Shown here piece after piece: positions 33,438-41,491 of a DNA stretch of 64,000 nt; position 1 is the first letter of the stretch; each line of letters opens with the position of its first letter. The stretch comes from Marinilabilia rubra (GTDB taxonomy: Bacteria > Bacteroidota > Bacteroidia > Bacteroidales > Marinilabiliaceae), in assembly GCF_003121985.1 (NCBI RefSeq), contig NZ_QEWP01000008.1, positions 62,001-126,000 of the forward strand, in the 5' to 3' direction. Under the pieces are notes generated by a model that was given only the letters and a program-made list of their open reading frames with translations, ran no database searches and was not told the origin of the DNA. The translations under genes were made by a program, and so were the position numbers.

Positions 33438-33454
33438 CACATGAGAATCATGTG
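33438..33454. promoter_or_regulatory. Perfect inverted repeat just before pdxA
   Basis: CACATGA-GAA-TCATGTG, a 7-bp perfect inverted repeat with a 3-nt centre, ends 8 nt before the first possible pdxA start and 20 nt before the second. It could be an operator or an RNA hairpin covering the ribosome-binding region. Confidence 0.45.
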
Positions 33455-33462
33455 GCCATTAA

Positions 33463-34536
33463 ATGATTATAGTTATGAGTACAGAAAAAGTTAAAGTTGC
33501 AATTACACAGGGAGATATTAATGGAATTGGCTATGAGGTAATTTTTAAAACCCTGTCCGATCCTAAAATTCTTGAAATTTATACACCCGTCATTTACGGA
33601 TCATCAAAAGTAGCTGCTTACCATAGAAAGGCACTTAATATCCCCAATTTTAGCCTTAATAGCGTTAGATCGGGAGAGGAAGCTCATCCCAAAAGAGTCA
33701 ATATCGTTAATTGTCTGGACGACAATGTGAGGGTAGAGCTAGGTAAAGCTACCGATACGGGAGGGCAGGCTGCCTTTGAGGCGTTAAAGAAAGCTGTTGA
33801 GGATTTGCAAAAGGGAGCGGTAGATGTTTTGGTTACTGCGCCAATAAATAAGAATGCTACTTTTTCCGAAAGCTTCAATTTTCCCGGGCATACCGAATAC
33901 CTTGCAGAACAATTTGGCACTAAGTCGCACATCATGTTAATGGTAAGCTCAAAGCTTAAAGTCGGTGTTGTTACAGGCCATATCCCTTTAAAGGATGTTG
34001 CAGGCCAATTGACTATCGAAAAAGTCCTGGATAAGATTCGTGTTCTGGATAAGACTTTAAGGGTTGATTTTACTGTCCGTAAACCCCGAATCGCAGTGTT
34101 AGGTGTTAATCCTCATGCCGGGGATGAAGGGTTATTAGGTAATGAAGAAATAAATATTATTAAACCAGCTATTGACGTTGCCAGAGATGAAGGTATTATG
34201 GCGCTCGGGCCTTATCCGGCAGATGGCTTGTTTGGCTCCGGGGATGTCGGCCGGTTTGATGCTGTTTTGGCAATGTATCACGATCAGGGGCTTGCACCTT
34301 TCAAAAGTATTGCCTTTTCCGAAGGGGTTAATTTTACAGGTGGATTACCCGTTATCAGAACCTCTCCTGACCATGGTACCGCTTTTGGAATTGCTGGTGA
34401 AAATAAGGCTGACGATACCTCTTTCAGGGAAGCCGTCTATCTTGCAATCGATGTATTTAAACAACGTAAAATGCACGAAGAGATTTCTGCAGACCCACTT
34501 AAGCCTGCGGATAAAGGAGCCCTTGATTCAGAATAA
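33463..34536 (+). CDS. pdxA: 4-hydroxythreonine-4-phosphate dehydrogenase PdxA
   Basis: 357 aa; the Met at residue 5 (33475, MSTEKVKVAITQGD) is an equally likely start. It oxidises 4-phosphohydroxy-L-threonine in pyridoxal 5-phosphate synthesis (DXP-dependent route). Family motifs: ITQGDINGIGYEV, LVTAPINKNATF, FPGHTEYLAEQF with metal-binding His, VVTGHIPLKDV, LGVNPHAGDEGLLG and MYHDQGLAPFKSI, followed by GLPVIRTSPDHGTAFGIAG. The protein is a cytoplasmic homodimer. dxs-derived precursor supply links it to dxr in this window only loosely. It ends at a bidirectional terminator shared with lpxA. Confidence 0.96.
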   Translation: MIIVMSTEKVKVAITQGDINGIGYEVIFKTLSDPKILEIYTPVIYGSSKVAAYHRKALNIPNFSLNSVRSGEEAHPKRVNIVNCLDDNVRVELGKATDTGGQAAFEALKKAVEDLQKGAVDVLVTAPINKNATFSESFNFPGHTEYLAEQFGTKSHIMLMVSSKLKVGVVTGHIPLKDVAGQLTIEKVLDKIRVLDKTLRVDFTVRKPRIAVLGVNPHAGDEGLLGNEEINIIKPAIDVARDEGIMALGPYPADGLFGSGDVGRFDAVLAMYHDQGLAPFKSIAFSEGVNFTGGLPVIRTSPDHGTAFGIAGENKADDTSFREAVYLAIDVFKQRKMHEEISADPLKPADKGALDSE

Positions 34537-34557
34537 AAAACTTGAGTTTACAGTATA

Positions 34558-34592
34558 AAAAAACGGGCGGTCAATTGGCCGCCCGTTTTTTT
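34558..34592. terminator. Bidirectional terminator between pdxA and lpxA
   Basis: CGGGCGG-T-CAATTG-G-CCGCCCG with flanking A and T runs. The stem is GC-rich with T runs in both directions, in the gap between convergent genes. Confidence 0.92.
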
Positions 34593-34613
34593 AGTATCAA
34601 TATTATTTCCTTT

Positions 34614-35411
34614 TTAAGAATTACTACTGTTGTCTACATGGTAACCTTTAATAATACCACGCTGTGAATTCTTAATGAAAAGAATGATTTCATCTCTTTC
34701 ATTTGAAGCTGTTAATTCTGCTTCAATGCGCTCGATGGCTTGTGTGTTATTAAGCCCTTTCTGGAACATAAATCTGTAAATGTCCTGAATATCCCGGATC
34801 TGCTCATTTGAGAAATTCCGTCTTCTCAATCCGATAGAGTTCACTCCGGCATAGGAAACAGGTTCACGCCCCGCTTTTACATATGGAGGTACATCTTTAC
34901 TGACAAGGGTTCCACCGGCCACCATAACATGGGTCCCAATGTGAACAAATTGATGGATGGCGGATAAACCTCCCACAATAGCCCAATCGTCTATTTTTAC
35001 CTCACCTGCTACCTGTACGCTGTTTACTAGTATTACACGGTTCCCGATTACGCAATCATGGGCAACATGTACGTAAGCCATTAAAAGACAATTGTCACCA
35101 ACAACGGTCTTTCCTTTTGACTTGGTTCCCCTGTTGATGGTAACAAACTCACGAATTGTGGTGTTGTCACCAATAACGACAAGAGAGTCTTCTCCTTCAA
35201 ATTTAAGATCCTGAGGAACAGCTGAAATAACTGCTCCTGGGAAAATATTACAGTTTTTTCCGATTCTGGTACCTTCCAATATCGTAACATTGGATCCAAT
35301 GCGGGTTCCTTCCCCTATTTCCACATTCTTATCAATGGTGGCAAAGGGTTCAATTACCACATTCGGCGCTATTTTTGCTTCGGGATGAATGTATGCTAAT
35401 GGTTGCTTCAT
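34614..35411 (-). CDS. lpxA: UDP-N-acetylglucosamine O-acyltransferase LpxA
   Basis: 265 aa. First step of lipid A synthesis: transfer of a 3-hydroxyacyl chain from acyl-ACP to UDP-GlcNAc. The N-terminal two thirds are left-handed beta-helix hexapeptide repeats (IHPEAKIAPNVVIEPFATI and onward). Catalytic His118 lies in VHVAHDCVIG. The C-terminal helical bundle starts near NSIGLRRRNFSNEQI. The enzyme is a cytoplasmic trimer. It is third in the operon lpxD-lpxC/fabZ-lpxA, 61 nt after the fusion gene. Confidence 0.97.
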   Translation of the reverse strand: MKQPLAYIHPEAKIAPNVVIEPFATIDKNVEIGEGTRIGSNVTILEGTRIGKNCNIFPGAVISAVPQDLKFEGEDSLVVIGDNTTIREFVTINRGTKSKGKTVVGDNCLLMAYVHVAHDCVIGNRVILVNSVQVAGEVKIDDWAIVGGLSAIHQFVHIGTHVMVAGGTLVSKDVPPYVKAGREPVSYAGVNSIGLRRRNFSNEQIRDIQDIYRFMFQKGLNNTQAIERIEAELTASNERDEIILFIKNSQRGIIKGYHVDNSSNS

Positions 35412-35472
35412 ATTGTTTTTGTTTTTCCTTTCCTAATTCAGGAGAACTGGTTAAAATCTCCTGAAGGATGCT

Positions 35473-36873
35473 TTATTGTTTGTTTTTAGCAATTTGTGCC
35501 ATAAATTCACCCTCTGCAACAATCGCATTGCCCACGAAGGCTGTTCCTTTCATATTGGCCACTCCGCGTCTGATATCAGTAACCATCTCCAGTTTGAAAA
35601 CAATGGTATCGCCCGGTACAACTTTTTTCCGGAACTTGATGTTGTCAATCTTCAGAAAATAGGTGCTGTAAAGCTTGGGATCGTCAACCTGGCTTAACAC
35701 AAGGATGCCTCCAATCTGTGCCATCGCTTCAACTTGTAAAACACCTGGCATTACAGGCTCTTCAGGGAAATGACCTACGAAAAATGGTTCATTCATGGTG
35801 ACGTTCTTGACACCAACAATGGTTTTTTCCTTGAGGTCAATAATTTTATCTACTAAAAGGAATGGTGGTCGGTGTGGCAGGTAGTTTTTTATGGCGTTGA
35901 TGTCATAGACCGGTGTGGCCTCAGGATCGTAAGGCGGAGCATCCGTTTTCATTTGCCTGCGCTTGATTTCTTTTCTTACCGCCTTTGCAAATTCAGCATT
36001 GATTTTATGGCCCGGCTTCTTGGCGATAATGCGTCCTTTGATGGGCTGACCTGTCAGGGTTAAATCTCCAATCACATCCAACAGCTTATGGCGTGCGGGC
36101 TCATTTGGGAAATGTAAATCAAGGTTGTTGAGTATTCCAATTGGCTTAACTTCAATAGATGGTCTGTTGAATAATTTAGCCAGACGGTCTAGCTCCTCTT
36201 GCTTAACTTCCTTGTCAATGATAATGATGGCGTTGTCAAGATCTCCACCCTTGATAAGGTTGTTTTTCAAAAGCGGCTCTAATTCGTGAAGGAAAACGAA
36301 TGTCCGGGACTTGCATATTTCTTTTTCAAACTCGTCCATGCTTTCCATATTGGCAAATTGGTTGGAAAGGAGCATGGAATTATCAAATGAGATCATGGCC
36401 TGGTAAGTTTGACCATCTTCAGGGATGGCAACAATCGAACTGCCGGTTTGGGGATCCTCAATAATCATTTTTTCTTTTACCACAAAATACCGACGTTCTT
36501 CGTCCTGCTCTTCAATACCTGCCTTTTTGATAGCTTCTACAAAGTGAAAAGCACTTCCATCAAGTATAGGGGCTTCAGGCCCATCAATATCAATGCAGCA
36601 GTTGTCAATGCCCATTCCACGAAGTGCGGCCAAACAATGCTCAATGGTGCTTACCCGTGCTTCCTTTTCCTCCAGAACCGTTCCCCTCTCAGTAAAAACC
36701 ACATTGTCTGCCAGGGCCCGAATGACAGGTTCTCCTTCCAGATCTGTTCTTTTAAAACAAAACCCCGAATTAGCCGGGGCGGGATTCAATGTCAATGTAA
36801 CTTCAGCTCCGGTGTGCAGCCCGGTACCTTTAAGGGAAACTGCTTCCCGGATTGTTCTTTGTTTATCTGCCAT
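35473..36873 (-). CDS. lpxC/fabZ: Bifunctional LpxC deacetylase / FabZ dehydratase fusion
   Basis: 466 aa, the LpxC-FabZ fusion usual in Bacteroidetes. LpxC part (about 1-300): KGTGLHTGAEVTLTL at the start, zinc His in STIEHCLAAL and a second zinc pair in EPARHKLLDVIGDL. It removes the N-acetyl group, the committed step of lipid A synthesis. FabZ part (about 320-466): LPHRPPFLLVDKI, then the active site GHFPEEPVMPGVLQVEAMAQ with catalytic His and Glu; it dehydrates 3-hydroxyacyl-ACP. The fusion ties the balance of lipid A and phospholipid acyl chains to one protein. Both active sites look intact. Confidence 0.97.
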   Translation of the reverse strand: MADKQRTIREAVSLKGTGLHTGAEVTLTLNPAPANSGFCFKRTDLEGEPVIRALADNVVFTERGTVLEEKEARVSTIEHCLAALRGMGIDNCCIDIDGPEAPILDGSAFHFVEAIKKAGIEEQDEERRYFVVKEKMIIEDPQTGSSIVAIPEDGQTYQAMISFDNSMLLSNQFANMESMDEFEKEICKSRTFVFLHELEPLLKNNLIKGGDLDNAIIIIDKEVKQEELDRLAKLFNRPSIEVKPIGILNNLDLHFPNEPARHKLLDVIGDLTLTGQPIKGRIIAKKPGHKINAEFAKAVRKEIKRRQMKTDAPPYDPEATPVYDINAIKNYLPHRPPFLLVDKIIDLKEKTIVGVKNVTMNEPFFVGHFPEEPVMPGVLQVEAMAQIGGILVLSQVDDPKLYSTYFLKIDNIKFRKKVVPGDTIVFKLEMVTDIRRGVANMKGTAFVGNAIVAEGEFMAQIAKNKQ

Positions 36874-36922
36874 AATAACTGTTATTAGGTCTCAATGGCC
36901 CTGTTTTTAGGCCTGTAGGTTC

Positions 36923-37951
36923 TTATTTTTCTGTAATTTTTTTCTTTAATTCCTGTAGCTGTTTGTATATATCCGGAAGCTTCCTGAATATAACGTATGA
37001 CTTGTTGTACTCCATTGCATTAAAAGCCGGGGATCCCATTAGGGTTGTTCCTTCCTTCTTTATCGCTCCGCCTACGCCTGTTTGTGCAGCCAGTTTAGTG
37101 CCATCAGCCACTTTTATGTGACCTGCGATGCCTACCTGACCTCCAAACATGCAGTTCTTCCCGATTTTTGTACTTCCGGCCACGCCTGTTTGCGCTGCAA
37201 TAACGGTGTTGGCCCCAACTTCAACATTATGGGCGATTTGAACAAGGTTGTCGAGTTTGGCTCCCCTGCGAATGATCGTGGATCCCATTGTAGCGCGGTC
37301 GATAGTTGTATTGGCACCAATTTCAACAAGATCTTCGAGAATGACGTTGCCCACTTGCGGGATTTTTTGATAATCGCCATCGGGTCCCGGCGCAAATCCA
37401 AAACCATCTGAGCCGATAACTGCACCTGAATGAATGATGCAATTGTTGCCTACTTTGCAATGTTTGTAAATTTTTGCACCCGAATAAACTATTGTGTCAT
37501 CTCCAATTTCGACTCCTTCACCAATAAACGCTCCGGGCCATATCTGTGTGTTTTTGCCTATTTTGGTTTTTTCGCTGATGTATGCAAAGGCGCCTACGTA
37601 TACAAAATCTCCTATCTGTGCATCGTCAGCAATGAATGATGGTTGTTCAATTCCGGTTTTCTTGGGGAGAGAACTTTCATACATTTGAAGCAACTTGGCA
37701 AGCGCCTGATAGGCATCCTCAACTTTGATTAAAGTGGCTTTGATTGGTTTTTCGGGGGTGAAGCTCTTATTGACAATAACGACAGAGGCGTCGGTGTTGT
37801 ATATGTGATGCTCATACTTGGGGTTTGCCAGAAAGGTAAGTGTTTCGCGACGTCCTTCCTCTATCTTGGAAACATCTCTAATCACTTGTTCTGCATTGCC
37901 TTCTATTTCTCCTTGTATGAGTTCAGCTATCTGTTGTGCAGTAAATTCCAT
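36923..37951 (-). CDS. lpxD: UDP-3-O-acylglucosamine N-acyltransferase LpxD
   Basis: 342 aa. N-terminal uridine-binding domain (about 1-100: [23 protein letters not shown]), then beta-helix hexapeptide repeats (about 105-310) with [17 protein letters not shown]-type segment ([21 protein letters not shown]) and the catalytic His in [12 protein letters not shown] short C-terminal helix follows. It adds the second 3-hydroxyacyl chain, on nitrogen, in lipid A synthesis. It is first gene of the lpx operon; the next gene starts 49 nt downstream. Confidence 0.97.
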   Translation of the reverse strand: MEFTAQQIAELIQGEIEGNAEQVIRDVSKIEEGRRETLTFLANPKYEHHIYNTDASVVIVNKSFTPEKPIKATLIKVEDAYQALAKLLQMYESSLPKKTGIEQPSFIADDAQIGDFVYVGAFAYISEKTKIGKNTQIWPGAFIGEGVEIGDDTIVYSGAKIYKHCKVGNNCIIHSGAVIGSDGFGFAPGPDGDYQKIPQVGNVILEDLVEIGANTTIDRATMGSTIIRRGAKLDNLVQIAHNVEVGANTVIAAQTGVAGSTKIGKNCMFGGQVGIAGHIKVADGTKLAAQTGVGGAIKKEGTTLMGSPAFNAMEYNKSYVIFRKLPDIYKQLQELKKKITEK

Positions 37952-37967
37952 GTTGAAAAATTTGGGA

Positions 37968-37975
37968 CAAAACTA
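37968..37975 (-). promoter_or_regulatory. Candidate -7 element of the lpx operon
   Basis: On the minus strand TAGTTTTG fits TAnnTTTG, 17 nt before the lpxD start. The -33 position is weak. Confidence 0.45.
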
Positions 37976-38108
37976 ATAAATATATCCTTTGGTGTAAAAT
38001 AATGTTGATGTAACTCATGCTTTTTATAGTGGATTGCAGGATGAAGCAGCAAAAATTTGGGTTAAGACGTCCCATTTTGGGGTCCGGACGGAGCTCTGGC
38101 ATAGGTGT

Positions 38109-39344
38109 TTATTTGGGATAGCAGAGTATGTATTTGTTAACGGTTTTGGCAAAGGCATTGTGATCCAGCATGTCAGAGGCTCTGGATATGTCTTTGAGTG
38201 TGCCGTCTTTGTATAGGATGTTAATATTTTCCTGGCCAACATTGTAAGCACTGTTTGAAATGTGATCCGTAAATACAAAATAATCCATTTCCTCTTTACT
38301 TAAATTTAGCAAGGGGCCTTTTTCTTTTTTTAGCTGCTCAATTATTTCTTTGGAATAGGGGGTGTCTGAAATTTCGATCTTAAGAAGCCGACGATTAAGA
38401 AGATTAGATGACAGTTTTGCCAAAACAGGGTCCCTGTGGTTTCTCCATTGTTTGAGTGCGCTCATGATGTCGTTGTCGTCGAGCATGATGAAATCTTCCA
38501 AAATTTTTGGGTTAGAAAGGAAATCCTTTTTGCAGAAGCGTTTTTCCAAAAATGTTTTTAAAAATGGAGGTGCCGGCACATCTTGTTTGTTCAGAGCCAG
38601 GTCTTTTGCACGTTTTAGGATATGAATTAACATTCTTTCGGCAACCAGAGCTGTTTTGTGAAGATAAACCTGCCAATACATGAGCCTTCTTGCCACCAGG
38701 AATTTCTCAATGGAATAGATGCCTTTACCTTCGACAACAAGTTCGTTGTTTTTGATTTCCAGCATTTTAATAATTCTGTCCGAGCCAATGACACCTTCAG
38801 AAACTCCTGAGAAAAAACTGTCCCGTTTCAGGTAATCCAGTCTGTCCATGTCCAGCTGACTGGAAACAAGCTGGTGAAGGAAAAGCTTATCAGTGTTGCC
38901 TTTAAATATGTCAATTGCTTCAGACAAAGCTCCCTTGAAGTGTACGTTTAATTTGTCCATCAGGAGCAATGAAATATCTTCATGATTAAGACTTTCAATT
39001 AAAGTTTGCTCGAGCGCATGCGAAAAGGGGCCGTGCCCTATGTCGTGCATAATAATAGCGGAGTGAGCAGCGGTGGATTCGTTTTCCGAAATTTGGCAGC
39101 CCTTATTTCTTAAAACTGATATGGCCGTTCCCATTAGAAAAAAAGCACCCAGCGTGTGTTGAAATCTGGTGTGAACAGCTCCGGGGTAAACAAGAGATGT
39201 CAGTCCCAGTTGTTTTATTCTGCGAAGCCGCTGAATATACGGGTGCTCAATTAAGCTGTAAAGAATATTGTCCGGAATGCTGATGAAGCCATGAACCGGG
39301 TCGTTGACAATCTTTCTTTGACTATATGGCTGCTCTGTTTTCAC
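38109..39344 (-). CDS. HD domain phosphohydrolase (dGTPase-like)
   Basis: About 411 aa. The metal-binding HD motif is clear: HTLGAFFLMG, then AHSAIIMHDIGHGPFSHALE, and later SSQLDMDRLDYLKRDS. The N-terminus KIVNDPVHGFISIPDNI and RLRRIKQLGLTSLVYPGAVHTRFQHT matches the SAMHD1/YdhJ-like group of deoxynucleotide triphosphohydrolases; the exact substrate is unknown. No ATG is available. GTG at 39344 gives a natural N-terminus (KTEQPYSQRK); GTG 39371 and TTG 39383 are alternatives. The protein is cytoplasmic. It lies upstream of lpxD with 157 nt between. Confidence 0.88.
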   Translation of the reverse strand: MKTEQPYSQRKIVNDPVHGFISIPDNILYSLIEHPYIQRLRRIKQLGLTSLVYPGAVHTRFQHTLGAFFLMGTAISVLRNKGCQISENESTAAHSAIIMHDIGHGPFSHALEQTLIESLNHEDISLLLMDKLNVHFKGALSEAIDIFKGNTDKLFLHQLVSSQLDMDRLDYLKRDSFFSGVSEGVIGSDRIIKMLEIKNNELVVEGKGIYSIEKFLVARRLMYWQVYLHKTALVAERMLIHILKRAKDLALNKQDVPAPPFLKTFLEKRFCKKDFLSNPKILEDFIMLDDNDIMSALKQWRNHRDPVLAKLSSNLLNRRLLKIEISDTPYSKEIIEQLKKEKGPLLNLSKEEMDYFVFTDHISNSAYNVGQENINILYKDGTLKDISRASDMLDHNAFAKTVNKYILCYPK

Positions 39345-39508
39345 AATCGTTTTTCTTGTGGTATAAAACACAAAGAAAATCAATCGCGCTGAATACTACA
39401 AGTATTGAGACTCTCTGGGAGAGATTGCTTTTTGCAAAAACAAGTAATCTTTATTTTTATGTTGAGCTGGAGTTACTCAAAATGATTTGATTTTTAGGCA
39501 TAAAGGTT

Positions 39509-39540
39509 TTTGCATATTTGTTACTCATTGATTATCTTTG
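39509..39540 (+). promoter_or_regulatory. Promoter of the rimP-nusA-infB operon
   Basis: TTTG at 39509-39512, a 20-nt spacer and TATCTTTG at 39533-39540 followed by C: an excellent Bacteroidetes promoter. The start of transcription should fall just before the leader hairpin at 39564. Confidence 0.85.
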
Positions 39541-39563
39541 CAGCGGTTTTCACAATGAGTGGG

Positions 39564-39588
39564 TAGGGGACAAGGGTCCCCTATTTTA
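39564..39588 (+). promoter_or_regulatory. Leader hairpin before rimP (possible attenuator)
   Basis: TAGGGGAC-AAGG-GTCCCCTA is a perfect 8-bp stem with a 4-nt loop, followed by TTTTATTAATG. It lies between the promoter and the rimP start, where an intrinsic terminator could limit expression of this nusA-containing operon. Confidence 0.6.
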
Positions 39589-39602
39589 TTAATGTATTGT
39601 GC

Positions 39603-40067
39603 ATGATTACAAAAGAGCAAATATTAGATCTGATTGGAGAGAAACTTGAAGACGATGGTTTTTTTCTCGTTGATGTCAGTGTTAAGCCCGGCAATAAGAT
39701 TGATGTACTCATCGATAGTGAGAAAGGAGTACCTATTGAGTATTGTGTGGAAATTTCCCGGAAAATAGAGCACTCCCTCGATCGTGAGGTGGAGGATTTT
39801 TCTTTAGAGGTTTCTTCCCCCGGTATAGGGCAGCCGTTTAAAGTCATTGAGCAGTACGCCAAATGTATTGGAAGGCCCGTGGAAATAGTTACTCCTGACG
39901 GACGAGTTCAAAAAGGAATATTGGAAGAGGTAACTGAAGATGGCTTTACGGTGAGTGAGGAAAAGAAAGTCAAAGTCGAAGGAAAAAAGAAAAAAGAGTT
40001 GCAGGTTTTTAACCATCAGTTTAGTTTTGACGAAACTAAGAGGGTTAAGGAGATTTTGTCACTTTAA
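39603..40067 (+). CDS. rimP: Ribosome maturation factor RimP
   Basis: 154 aa from ATG 39603; a TTG two codons earlier is less likely. Needed for 30S subunit maturation. The N-terminal alpha/beta domain contains DGFFLVDVSVKPGNKIDVLIDS and ISRKIEHSLDREVEDFSLEVSSPGIGQPF, the family hallmark. A C-terminal SH3-like domain follows with a Lys-rich insertion (KKVKVEGKKKKELQ) typical of Bacteroidetes RimP. First gene of rimP-nusA-infB, a near-universal bacterial order. Confidence 0.96.
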   Translation: MITKEQILDLIGEKLEDDGFFLVDVSVKPGNKIDVLIDSEKGVPIEYCVEISRKIEHSLDREVEDFSLEVSSPGIGQPFKVIEQYAKCIGRPVEIVTPDGRVQKGILEEVTEDGFTVSEEKKVKVEGKKKKELQVFNHQFSFDETKRVKEILSL

Positions 40068-40188
40068 AAGTTTCCTGAGATATTGAGTTAATTCCCGAAA
40101 TGATGTAATTTAACCTGAAAGAGCTTTTTCTCTATTTTACCGATTAGATACAACTTAAGATAAAAGAACGCATTATATTACAACAGCG

Positions 40189-41427
40189 ATGGAAAATATA
40201 AATTTGATAGACACTTTTTCGGAATTTAAAGAACTGAAGAACATTGATCGTGCCACAATGGTGAGGGTTCTCGAAGATTCATTCCGAAGTGTTTTGGTCA
40301 AGATTTTTGGGAGTGACGAGAATTTTGACGTCATCGTAAATATTGATAAAGGTGACTTTGAAATCTGGCGTAACCGTGAAGTAATGCCTGATGGAGAAGT
40401 TGAAGATCCCAACCTTCAGATTTCGTTAACCGATGCCCGCAAATTTGATGAAGATTATGAAGTAGGGGAGGAAGTAGTTGATGAGGTTGATTTTCATAAG
40501 TTTGGAAGAAGAGCGATTTTGACATTGAGGCAAAATCTTGCCGGTCAGATTATGGAACTGGAAAAAGATCATCTCTACAGCAAGTATACTGAGCGTATTG
40601 GTGATGTTGTTACCGGAGAAGTTTATCAGATATGGAAACGCGAGATGTTGATTTTGGATGATGAAGGGAATGAGCTGATATTGCCTCGTGCGGAACAAAT
40701 CCCCGGAGATTTTTTCAGAAAGGGAGAGACCGTTCGTGCTGTTGTGATTCGTGTTGAAATGCGCAACAATACCCCATTGATTATCTTATCTCGTACTTCA
40801 CCCGTTTTTCTTGAGCGGTTGTTTGAATTTGAAGTTCCTGAGATTTATGACGGGTTAATCACCATTAAGAAAATTGTAAGAGCTCCGGGAGAGAGAGCAA
40901 AGGTTGCTGTAGAGTCATATGATGACCGCATCGACCCTGTTGGTGCCTGCGTGGGTATGAAAGGATCACGAATTCATGGTATCGTGCGGGAACTGCATAA
41001 CGAAAATATTGATGTCATCAATTATACCACTAATGTTCAATTGTTCATTCAGCGTGCTTTAAACCCGGCCAAAGTGTCGAGTATTAAACTGTTTGACGAC
41101 GAGTCACGCGCCGATGTGTACCTTCAGCCGGAGGAAGTGTCCCTGGCAATTGGAAAAGGTGGACTTAATATCCGATTGGCTAGTCAGCTTACAGGGTATG
41201 AAATTGATGTTTATCGCGAAACAGAAGACGAAGATGAAGAAGATGTTTCACTGGATGAATTTACAGATGAAATAGAAAGCTGGATTTTGGATGAATTGAA
41301 AGCGATTGGTTGCGATACAGCCAAATCCGTACTTGACTTGACTGTAGAGGATCTAACTAAGAGAACAGATTTGGAAGAGGAGACCATTCGTGAGGTAATT
41401 AATATCCTCAAGGCTGAATTTGAATAA
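40189..41427 (+). CDS. nusA: Transcription termination/antitermination factor NusA
   Basis: 412 aa. N-terminal RNA polymerase-binding domain (about 1-125, with [22 protein letters not shown]), S1 domain (about 135-200, [18 protein letters not shown]), KH1 (about 230-290, [20 protein letters not shown]) and KH2 (about 300-345, [23 protein letters not shown]). The C-terminus has one acidic helix-hairpin-helix-like segment ([22 protein letters not shown]). It binds elongating RNA polymerase and modulates pausing and termination. It lies 121 nt after rimP and 64 nt before infB. Confidence 0.97.
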   Translation: MENINLIDTFSEFKELKNIDRATMVRVLEDSFRSVLVKIFGSDENFDVIVNIDKGDFEIWRNREVMPDGEVEDPNLQISLTDARKFDEDYEVGEEVVDEVDFHKFGRRAILTLRQNLAGQIMELEKDHLYSKYTERIGDVVTGEVYQIWKREMLILDDEGNELILPRAEQIPGDFFRKGETVRAVVIRVEMRNNTPLIILSRTSPVFLERLFEFEVPEIYDGLITIKKIVRAPGERAKVAVESYDDRIDPVGACVGMKGSRIHGIVRELHNENIDVINYTTNVQLFIQRALNPAKVSSIKLFDDESRADVYLQPEEVSLAIGKGGLNIRLASQLTGYEIDVYRETEDEDEEDVSLDEFTDEIESWILDELKAIGCDTAKSVLDLTVEDLTKRTDLEEETIREVINILKAEFE

Positions 41428-41491
41428 TTCATTTATCTTTGTCCGTCAAAGATTTTTAATCTTTTTTACCAGAAAAACGAAAGTCCCTTAT

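Noticed and set aside
41420-41491. 24-residue upstream extension of infB
   Set aside because: It overlaps the end of nusA and lacks similarity to IF-2, whose N-terminus is MAVGKRLSK.
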